64,000 nucleotides of DNA from contig JAVBPO010000119.1 of the NCBI GenBank assembly GCA_031549565.1, positions 15,922 through 79,921 on the forward strand, written 5' to 3'. The notes beneath the pieces are model-generated. The model had not been told where the DNA came from and did not search any database. It worked only from the letters and a program-made list of their open reading frames with translations. Positions 58,050 through 64,000 of the stretch are shown here, piece after piece; the stretch's first letter is position 1, and each line of letters begins with the position of its first letter. This DNA comes from JAVBSX01 sp031549565 (lineage in GTDB: Bacteria > Planctomycetota > Planctomycetia > Pirellulales > Thermoguttaceae). The position numbers and the translations under genes are program-made.

Positions 58050-58571
58050 TTATCTCACTTCCGCCAGCCGATCTCTGACGGCAAGCGATTCGATTGTGAT
58101 CTGCATCTGGAGCAAAAGCTGTCGCGGGTTTTGTTTCGCCGTCATCCGCTGGAGTAAGATTCCCTGCGGATTCATGAATTGGATCGTCGGCGTTCCTTTC
58201 ACGTCGTACTCTTCACGCATTTTCCGTTGGCGACTTTCGTCGATGCTCACGCAAATGAACTGCTCCGAAAGTTTCGCGACTTCGTCGTCCCGGAACGTCT
58301 CTTTGAGCATCTGCTGGCTGAAAATGCAATTCGGCGCGTAGAAGAAAAGCATCAACGGTTTCTTCTCTTGCTGCGCAACTGCTTGGGCTTCTTGAAGATC
58401 GTCGTAGAAATGGATGTCGCAGTCGTCCCATTTCGATACGGTCTGGTCTGATTTTTTCCCCTTGAGTTTACCGTTCGACTCCCCCACGGTCCCAAACGTC
58501 TGCGAACAGCCGGACAAACTGCCGAGGCCGAGCGATAAAAGCAGGGATAGGATAAGGAAACGTTGACTCAT
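58050..58571 (-). CDS. Thioredoxin-like lipoprotein (CxxS active site)
   Basis: The 173-residue protein has a lipoprotein signal (FLILSLLLSLGLGSLSGC), with the lipobox Cys near residue 22. The thioredoxin-fold part has EKKPLMLFFYAPNCIFSQQM, where the usual CxxC is CIFS, so the resolving Cys is replaced by Ser. The cis-Pro follows in VKGTPTIQF. A CxxS site suggests a holdase, mixed-disulfide or glutathionylation role rather than a normal disulfide reductase. It probably acts on the periplasmic side. The Met at 58571 is used in place of one five codons earlier because it gives a standard signal. Confidence 0.8.
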   Translation of the reverse strand: MSQRFLILSLLLSLGLGSLSGCSQTFGTVGESNGKLKGKKSDQTVSKWDDCDIHFYDDLQEAQAVAQQEKKPLMLFFYAPNCIFSQQMLKETFRDDEVAKLSEQFICVSIDESRQRKMREEYDVKGTPTIQFMNPQGILLQRMTAKQNPRQLLLQMQITIESLAVRDRLAEVR

Positions 58572-58586
58572 TATTGAACCGTCCAA

Positions 58587-58976
58587 TTGAGGAGAAGGGG
58601 GGTGCTTGGCTGGTTTATTCTGCCCAGTCGGTTTATTTTTACTCGATTAATCAGCCCATCACCGTTTGGGATGGGGAACTCTCCTCAGCTTTATCGCCCT
58701 TTGCTCCCTTCGGACTTGAAAGAAAAGTGGATCCGTAAACCGGTTTAGGGCGACCGTGGGCGGATGGTACGAAATATTGCGGTTTTTGGGAACATCGATT
58801 TTCCGTTTTTTTGCCCTTGCCCGATTTCGTCAACTTTTCGTATGATTCCGGCAGAGGTTTTTATACAATTACAGGAAAGCATCGTGAATTATTTTAAGAT
58901 GTTAGCGAGATCGGGAGTGAAACGACCATCTCGCGGGCTACTTATCGGAGCGGAAGCTCCAGCAGGCTCCCGGGCC
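58587..58976. other. Non-coding spacer upstream of the COG3014-type gene
   Basis: Contains no clear gene. An AT-rich TTTTTATACAATT at 58858-58870 may carry a -10 box (TATACA) for the rightward gene. The in-frame open region before 58977 lacks lipoprotein features until the GTG at 58977. Confidence 0.4.
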
Positions 58977-60326
58977 GTGAACATTCGATCCATCACGATT
59001 ATCCTGCTCCTTGTGAGTTGCTGCGGCTGCGCGACCCATGCGGACCGGTTGCGCGCGGCTCGGCAGAGTTTTTATTCCGGCAATATTCTCACAGCTCGGG
59101 AACGAATCGATGAGGAGCTGAAAAAAGGGCGGCGTAAGGAACTCGACGTTCTCAAACTCGATCAAGCCGTGATCGACCTGTTTTCCGGCGACACGAAAAA
59201 AGCGAAAACCTCGCTGCGGGAAGTTCGAAGTTCGTTTGACCACTTGGAGCAAAAGAGCGCGACCGAAGGGGTGCTCGCGATGCTCACCGACGACAACGCC
59301 GTTTCTTACGCCGGAGAAGATTACGAAAAGGTGATGCTCCGCGTCCTGCTAACCCTTGCCGATCTGGTCGACGAAGGAAACGACGCGGCCGCTTATTCGC
59401 TCCAAATCAACGCCAAACAGGACGAAATCATTCGCAACGGAATCGGCAACATCAAGAATCCGGAGAAACCCAACGAGCCGATCAACCCGAAATGGGCGTA
59501 CAAATACCTCGCGATCGGTCCGTACCTTCGCGGTCTGATTCGCGAGGAAACCTTGACGAATTACGACGACGCTTTCCGCGCATACCAACAAGTCGTGCAG
59601 TTTGAGCCGAATTTTCGGCAAGGGCGGTTCGATCTGGACCGGGTCGCCCAAGGCCGACATTCCGCGCAGGGCAACGGCGTCGTTTACGTGTTCACCTTTA
59701 CCGGAAGGGGACCGTACAAGGAAAAAGAAACCGCCGACGCGACACAGCTCGGCTTGTTGATCGCGGACCAGATTTTCAGCGCAACGAATAAGTATTCGGT
59801 TCCGCCGACGGTCGCGCCGGTTCCGATTCCGAAAGTCGTCGCTCCGTACAACCGGATTCAAACGGTCGGCGTGAGCATCGACGGCCAACCGATGGGGAAC
59901 GTGGAAACGATCACGGACGTTTCGCGGCTCGCTTTGGAGCAGTACGAAGCGAATCGGGACATGATTATTGCCCGGGCGGTGATGCGTCGTATCGTGAAAA
60001 AAGGGACCGTTTACGCCGCGAAAGAGGTTGCGGACGTCAATCCCTGGATTTCACTGGCGATGGATCTGGGCGGAATTGCTTGGGAAGCGACGGAAGCCGC
60101 GGATACCCGCTGTTGGGGCCTTTTGCCGGAGAAAATTCAGGTGCTCCGCCTCGAACTGCCGGAAGGGGAACACGAAATCGCGTTGACGCCGAAAGAGGAA
60201 ACCGGCCGCCCGATCGGCGAAAAACGAACGCAATCCATTCGAGTCCACCGCGGCAGAAACACCTACGTTTTAGCCAATTTCGTCGAAGAACGACTGGTGG
60301 GGAAGGTAGTAGTCAGCAGTCAGTAG
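58977..60326 (+). CDS. COG3014-type lipoprotein
   Basis: The 449-residue protein starts at GTG with the signal NIRSITIILLLVSCCGCAT; LVSC fits a lipobox, so one of these Cys residues is probably lipidated. The body begins with helical pairs resembling tetratricopeptide-like repeats (RLRAARQSFYSGNILTARERIDEEL, LDQAVIDLFSGDTKKAKTSL). A beta-rich C-terminal region follows (NGVVYVFTFTGRGPYKE, VPPTVAPVPIPKVV, LRLELPEGEHEIAL). This arrangement matches the COG3014 outer-envelope family of unknown function. An upstream in-frame Met would put a long hydrophilic tail before the signal. The final codons and the TAG stop are supplied by the AGTCAGC heptamer array. Confidence 0.75.
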   Translation: MNIRSITIILLLVSCCGCATHADRLRAARQSFYSGNILTARERIDEELKKGRRKELDVLKLDQAVIDLFSGDTKKAKTSLREVRSSFDHLEQKSATEGVLAMLTDDNAVSYAGEDYEKVMLRVLLTLADLVDEGNDAAAYSLQINAKQDEIIRNGIGNIKNPEKPNEPINPKWAYKYLAIGPYLRGLIREETLTNYDDAFRAYQQVVQFEPNFRQGRFDLDRVAQGRHSAQGNGVVYVFTFTGRGPYKEKETADATQLGLLIADQIFSATNKYSVPPTVAPVPIPKVVAPYNRIQTVGVSIDGQPMGNVETITDVSRLALEQYEANRDMIIARAVMRRIVKKGTVYAAKEVADVNPWISLAMDLGGIAWEATEAADTRCWGLLPEKIQVLRLELPEGEHEIALTPKEETGRPIGEKRTQSIRVHRGRNTYVLANFVEERLVGKVVVSSQ

Positions 60327-60362
60327 TCAGTAGTCAGCAGTCAGAGGATAGAGGACAGAATG
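60307..60362. repeat. Heptamer array, AGTCAGT type
   Basis: AGTCAGC, AGTCAGT, AGTCAGT, AGTCAGC, AGTCAGA in tandem, then AGAGGAT- and AGAGGAC-type units. It starts inside the coding region of the COG3014-type gene and provides its stop codon. Confidence 0.78.
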
Positions 60363-60410
60363 TGAGGGAATTTCCTTTCCGATTTGTTATTTGTTATTTC
60401 TTATTTAAAA

Positions 60411-60719
60411 ATGAATCGTCGTACAGTATTAAACATGGTTGTCGGGGCGCTGGTCGCCGGGTTTGTCGGATTGGGAACTCATCTCGGCTTCGCCGCGGAG
60501 AAGCTGGACGCGAGCACGCTGAAAAAGCGGCTTCAAACGCGAACCAAGGAGCATGACGCGTTCATCGACAAAGTTTTGAAACTTGTCGCGGACAATAAAC
60601 TCTCCGAAAAGAGCCTTCACGGAGCGTATGCCCTGGCGATGAAAAACCGCTCGAACCGCTTCGCATACTTTTCCGCGGCGATGAAAAAATTCGCCAAAAA
60701 TGAAGGAGTGACGTTGTAG
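60411..60719 (+). CDS. Small exported protein, unknown
   Basis: The 102-residue protein begins MNRRTVLNMVVGALVAGFVGLG and ends its signal near GFAAEKLD, a Sec or Tat-like leader. The mature part is about 70 mostly basic, helical residues (LKKRLQTRTKEHDAFIDKVLKLVADNKL, SLHGAYALAMKNRSNRFAYFSAAMKKFA). I recognise no family. Its position directly after the COG3014-type lipoprotein gene, separated only by repeats, suggests the two could be co-expressed in the envelope. The Met at 60411 is preceded by TTCTTATTTAAAA, so no ribosome binding site is obvious. Confidence 0.65.
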   Translation: MNRRTVLNMVVGALVAGFVGLGTHLGFAAEKLDASTLKKRLQTRTKEHDAFIDKVLKLVADNKLSEKSLHGAYALAMKNRSNRFAYFSAAMKKFAKNEGVTL

Positions 60720-60730
60720 TGTTTTTGGAG

Positions 60731-60881
60731 CACGGGCATCCTGCCCGTGACACAGGCTGGAAGCCTGGGACCGCAGGCATCTTGACTGCACCTGGGTCTA
60801 TGGGCTTCCAGCCCGTAGCGAACCCTCGGCAGGCTGGAAGCCTACCGACCCAGATGCAGGCTGGAAGCCTGCGGTCCCAGG
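60731..60881. repeat. Family A element, compound or rearranged copy
   Basis: Begins with a CACGGGCATCCTGCCCGTG hairpin, then several family A modules (GGGACCGCAGGCATCTTG, GGGCTTCCAGCCC, GCAGGCTGGAAGCC twice). It ends with the standard GCCTGCGGTCCCAGG. Confidence 0.78.
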
Positions 60882-60938
60882 AAGGCCCCTGCAAAATTTG
60901 CACGCATTCCCAAATTCACAAATTCACACCGGCAACTC

Positions 60939-60980
60939 TTTTTCCTCTTGCTTCCGGATTTTTCCTCTTGCTTCCGGACG
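60939..60980. repeat. 20-bp direct tandem duplication
   Basis: TTTCCTCTTGCTTCCGGATT occurs twice in tandem at 60941-60960 and from 60961 (the last bases differ), upstream of the C69 dipeptidase gene. Confidence 0.75.
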
Positions 60981-61042
60981 AAAAACATTTAAAATAGGCA
61001 TTTTGGAAAATCCGCGTAATTTTTACTCTTTTCCCGATTGCC

Positions 61043-62692
61043 ATGTTTTTCTTTCGTTTGTCTTTGCCGTTTGCGCTTGTTTTCGGAACGATTCTCATTT
61101 GCGAAACGAACGCGTGCACGAATCTTTTGGTGACCAAAGGGGCCTCGGCGGACGGGTCGGTCATGATTACGTACACCGCCGATTCGGCCGGATATCATAC
61201 ACAGTTGAAGATCACGCCCGCCGCCGACCATAAGCCGGACGACGTGATCGTGATTCCCGCGACGGAAAAGCGACCGGAAGGAAAAATCCCGCAGGTTCCC
61301 CACACGTTCCAGGTGATCGGCAGTCTTGAGCAGGGAATGATGAACGAATTCCAGCTCGCGATGGCCGAAACGACGTTCACAGGTCGTCCGGAACTCCAGA
61401 ATCCGCAGGGACTTTTCAAGTATGAAAAGATGATCACGCTCGGTTTGCAGCGAGCCAAGAAAGCGCGGGAAGCGATCGAAATCATGACCGCTCTGGTCGA
61501 AAAGTACGGCTGGGACGACGGCGGAGAATCGATTTCCATTTGCGATACGGACGAAGCGTGGGTGCTGGAAATTGTCGGAACCGGCGAAGGGGGAAATCCG
61601 GACGGCAAAACCGGCGCAGTTTGGGTCGCCATGCGGGTTCCGGACGGTGAAATCTCCGCCCACGCCAACCAATCGCGGATCGGCGAATTTCCCCGCGACG
61701 ATCCGACGAACTGCTTCTTTTCCGCGAACGTCGAGAGTTTCGCGATCGAAAAGGGGTATTACGACCCGAACGCCGGAAAGCCGTTCCGGTTCGACGAAGC
61801 GTACAACCCGCCGGACATCGTTTCCAAGCGGGTCTGTGAAGCCCGGGTCTGGAGCATTTACCGCCGCGCGGCGCCGTCGCAAAACTTTTCGCCGGACTAC
61901 CATCGTGGTGTCAAAGACGCTCCGCCGTATCCGTGGTCGATCAAAGCGGACCGGAAGCTGTCCGCAGCGGACGTGATGGAGTTGATGCGGGACCAATACG
62001 ACGGAACCGACTTCGATATGACCGAAGGAATCGACGCCGGTGAATACGGGCTGCCGCGGCGTTGGCGTCCGCTCACCTTTGAAATCGACGGTAAAAAATA
62101 CTGCTGGGAACGCCCGATTTCGACGCAGCAAACCTGCTTCTCGTTCGTGTCGCAATCGCGGAATTGGCTGCCCGATCCGGTCGGCGGAATCGTTTGGTAC
62201 GGCGTCGACGATTCGTACCTGACTTGTTATTTTCCGCTGTACTGCGGGATTGATGCGCTTCCGCAATCGTTCCAGACCGGCGGGATCGAACGGTTTGCCT
62301 GGAACGACGCATGGTGGGTTTTCAACCTGGTTTCCAACTACGCCAACCTGAAATACTCGACGATCACGCCGGAAATCATCGCGGTCCAAAAGGAGCTGGA
62401 GTCGCATTTCCTCGCTTTGCAGCCTGCGATTGATAAAACGGCCGCGGAACTGGCGAGCTCGAATCCGACGCTCTGCAAAGACTACCTGACCGACGTTTCG
62501 GTGATGAGCGGCGAGAAAGTGACGGCTCGCTGGAAACGGTTGGCCGAGGATATTTTCACGAAATACAACGACGGTTACGTCCGCGACAAGGATGGCAAAT
62601 ATCCCAATGTCGGCTACCCGGAAAAATGGTTGCGCCGGGTAATCCAGGAACGCCCCAACCAATTCCTGCTGCCGGAGGAGGAGGGAAAATGA
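61043..62692 (+). CDS. C69-family dipeptidase (PepD-like)
   Basis: The 549-residue protein has a signal peptide (RLSLPFALVFGTILIC) followed at Ala24-Cys25 by CTNLLVTKGASADGS. In this Ntn-hydrolase family the new N-terminal Cys is the nucleophile, and the conserved TN and GASADGS are in place. Further family segments are NEFQLAMAETTFTGR, SISICDTDEAWVLEIVG and ANQSRIGEFP. Dipeptidase activity is expected after self-processing at Cys25. The signal peptide suggests a periplasmic or surface location. A TAAAAT near 60990 is a weak promoter candidate. Confidence 0.9.
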   Translation: MFFFRLSLPFALVFGTILICETNACTNLLVTKGASADGSVMITYTADSAGYHTQLKITPAADHKPDDVIVIPATEKRPEGKIPQVPHTFQVIGSLEQGMMNEFQLAMAETTFTGRPELQNPQGLFKYEKMITLGLQRAKKAREAIEIMTALVEKYGWDDGGESISICDTDEAWVLEIVGTGEGGNPDGKTGAVWVAMRVPDGEISAHANQSRIGEFPRDDPTNCFFSANVESFAIEKGYYDPNAGKPFRFDEAYNPPDIVSKRVCEARVWSIYRRAAPSQNFSPDYHRGVKDAPPYPWSIKADRKLSAADVMELMRDQYDGTDFDMTEGIDAGEYGLPRRWRPLTFEIDGKKYCWERPISTQQTCFSFVSQSRNWLPDPVGGIVWYGVDDSYLTCYFPLYCGIDALPQSFQTGGIERFAWNDAWWVFNLVSNYANLKYSTITPEIIAVQKELESHFLALQPAIDKTAAELASSNPTLCKDYLTDVSVMSGEKVTARWKRLAEDIFTKYNDGYVRDKDGKYPNVGYPEKWLRRVIQERPNQFLLPEEEGK

Positions 62693-62845
62693 AAACCAGC
62701 CCCAAGCGTCTGCGCTCGCTGTACCACACATGTTTCTCGGACAGATTCGAAAAACCTTATTTTCACCTTATTTGGTTTGACAAAACAACCTCAGTAGTTG
62801 AAATTCGACAAGAAAACAAACCTTATCACCTTGCCACGTTTATCC

Positions 62846-63667
62846 ATGTTGCACCTACACGATCACATTCAGGAATCGGTCCAATTTATCAGGGATCAAT
62901 GGACGAAAAAAGCGGACGCCGGTATCGTTCTCGGGACCGGACTCGGTAATCTCGCCAAACAGATCGACGCCGAAGTCGTGATTCCGTACGACGAACTGCC
63001 GCACTTTCCAAAATCGACCGTGATGACTCACGCCGGGAATCTCGTTCTCGGAACGCTCGACGGAAAAAACGTCGTCGCAATGGAAGGACGTTTTCACGCT
63101 TACGAAGGATATGATTCGAAGCATTTGACGTTTCCGATCCGGGTGATCAAGGCGCTCGGGGCGGATTTGCTCGTCGTTTCCAACGCCGCCGGCGGGATGA
63201 ATCCTCAGTTTCGGCAAGGGGACATCATGGTGATCGAAGACCACATCAATCTGATGGGAATCAACCCGTTGGTCGGGATCAACGACGACCGGCTCGGGGA
63301 TCGTTTTCCCGACATGTGCGCTCCGTACGATGCGGCGCTGATCGATCGGGCTTTGGAAACCGCACGAAAAGAAAACGTCGTCGCCCATAAAGGGGTTTAC
63401 GTCGGCGTGCTCGGTCCCAACCTGGAAACCCGGGCGGAATACCGTTTCTTGCGCGGAATCGGGGCCGACGTCGTCGGGATGTCGACCGTCCCGGAAGTGC
63501 TCGTCGCGGTTCACTGTTCCATGAAAGTTTTTGCCGCGTCGATCATCACGGACATGTGCTTTCCGGAATCGCTCAAGCCGGCGGACATTGCCGAGATTAT
63601 CGCAACGGCCAACGGCGCGGAACCGAAATTGACGAAAATCGTCCGCTCCGTTTTGGCGGCGTGCTGA
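62846..63667 (+). CDS. Purine nucleoside phosphorylase (type I, trimeric)
   Basis: The 273-residue enzyme cleaves purine nucleosides with phosphate in salvage. Phosphate-loop GTGLGNLA, then PHFPKSTVMTHAGNLVLG, EGRFHAYEGYD and SNAAGGMNP appear in order. The purine-site Glu and Asn regions are LGPNLETRAEYRF and GMSTVPEVLVAVHC. Length and order are those of type I PNP (PunA/PNP). The Met at 62846 begins the protein; a TTG 16 codons earlier is unlikely. It stands alone after the dipeptidase gene and is followed by a heptamer palindrome. Confidence 0.93.
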   Translation: MLHLHDHIQESVQFIRDQWTKKADAGIVLGTGLGNLAKQIDAEVVIPYDELPHFPKSTVMTHAGNLVLGTLDGKNVVAMEGRFHAYEGYDSKHLTFPIRVIKALGADLLVVSNAAGGMNPQFRQGDIMVIEDHINLMGINPLVGINDDRLGDRFPDMCAPYDAALIDRALETARKENVVAHKGVYVGVLGPNLETRAEYRFLRGIGADVVGMSTVPEVLVAVHCSMKVFAASIITDMCFPESLKPADIAEIIATANGAEPKLTKIVRSVLAAC

Positions 63668-63707
63668 GTCTTTGTGCTTCCCGTCGCGATCCCCTTTCCT
63701 CGTTGTT

Positions 63708-63812
63708 AAAGAGGGCAGACGACAGAGGACAGACGACAGGAAAACATGTCTCATCAAGACCCGAGGATTGCAAAGCAATTCTCTTCCTGTTCTCTGTCGT
63801 CTGTCCTCTATT
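63708..63812. repeat. Heptamer-arm palindrome, GACAGAG/GACGACA type
   Basis: Left arm GAGGGCA, GACGACA, GAGGACA, GACGACA; right arm TCTGTCG, TCTGTCC, TCTATTA. About 45 bases separate the arms. It is close in sequence to the elements at 22307 and 33331. Confidence 0.78.
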
Positions 63813-63872
63813 ATTACCATAAGAGTCAACTTGCAGTTTTAGGCTTGACGAACCACTACTACCCGACCAGTT

Positions 63873-64000
63873 CTAAAATTGCGGATAAAGTCTTTTGAGT
63901 TTGATTCGAGCGTCGTCGGTGGTGAACTGCCAGTCAACGCCCTTGCCCGAAGCATTTCGAGCGTCCTGCCAAGCCTTCACCTCCCGACGATACGTTTCAA
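63873..64000 (-). CDS. IS630-type transposase, C-terminal fragment at the window edge
   Basis: The last ~42 codons of a minus-strand frame are visible before the right edge: ETYRREVKAWQDARN, GVDWQFTTDDARIKLKRLYPQF, stop TAG at 63873-63875. This is the recognisable C-terminus of IS630-family DDE transposases. The DDE catalytic core lies outside the window. The element's end should lie just left of 63873, within about 63813-63870, but no inverted repeat can be confirmed with one end visible. Confidence 0.8.
   Translation of the reverse strand, partial: ETYRREVKAWQDARNASGKGVDWQFTTDDARIKLKRLYPQF

Noticed and set aside
60307..60362. CRISPR-like array
   Set aside because: The repeats are 7 bases in direct contact without spacers; no cas gene is present.

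Overview
The window looks like the chromosome of a Planctomycetota bacterium, probably Pirellulales-like (the order is inference). The phylum-level evidence is four DUF1559 proteins with the H-X9-DG C-terminal motif, Tat-exported Gfo/Idh/MocA oxidoreductases, a DapL-type LL-diaminopimelate aminotransferase, small DUF1559-linked lipoproteins, and a giant flagellin. GC content is moderate by eye. Shine-Dalgarno signals are weak, but several good sigma-70 type -10 boxes are visible. I saw no tRNA, rRNA, CRISPR array or prophage.

Layout. 0-5.2 kb: truncated RlmM-like rRNA methyltransferase (-), HAD phosphatase (+), Tat-exported oxidoreductase (-), and a thiC-tatD pair (-). 5.3-9.3 kb: four-zinc-ribbon membrane protein (+) and a secreted six-hairpin glycosidase-like protein (-). 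9.6-12.3 kb: DUF1559-lipoprotein-DUF1559 operon (-) ending in a clear terminator. 12.5-20.5 kb: YfhO-like membrane protein and an 1849-aa flagellin (both -). 21-30 kb (+): purA, XrtA-type polysaccharide deacetylase, dapL, HTH protein, a polytopic DUF1559 protein, a second oxidoreductase and ftsH. 30-38 kb: CPA2 antiporter (-), DUF6485 protein (+), 5-formyl-THF cyclo-ligase (-), DMT transporter (+), dxs (-), CNNM/CBS protein (+). 38-45 kb: heme-sensor-like histidine kinase (+), a structured non-coding stretch, WecD-like acetyltransferase (-), sbcC (+). 45-48 kb: GH43 and M42 peptidase (-), scpB (+). 48-55 kb (-): five co-oriented genes, namely two exported squalene-cyclase-repeat-type proteins flanking a DUF1559 protein and a MacB/LolD-like ABC ATPase-permease pair. 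55-64 kb: MTHFR with Cys-rich C-terminus (+), nadC (-), thioredoxin-like lipoprotein (-), COG3014-type lipoprotein (+), small exported protein (+), C69 dipeptidase (+), purine nucleoside phosphorylase (+), and the end of an IS630-type transposase running off the right edge.

The most unusual content is between the genes. Many spacers are filled by palindromic elements whose arms are tandem heptanucleotides (AAATAAG, GACAGAG, AGTCAGT, AATTATG types). Some supply stop codons, and dxs carries in-frame insertions that appear to be built the same way. Three other repeat families are present: a ~126-bp GC-rich element with 15-bp inverted ends, a ~115-170-bp TGTCATTCTGAG element, and short palindromes bounded by GTTAGC/GCTAAC. 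A minus-strand structured RNA candidate ending in a good intrinsic terminator lies at about 40.17-40.31 kb.

Functionally, the named genes are mostly housekeeping: thiamine, NAD, folate, isoprenoid, lysine/peptidoglycan and purine metabolism, chromosome maintenance and proteolysis. They are mixed with envelope and export proteins typical of planctomycetes.
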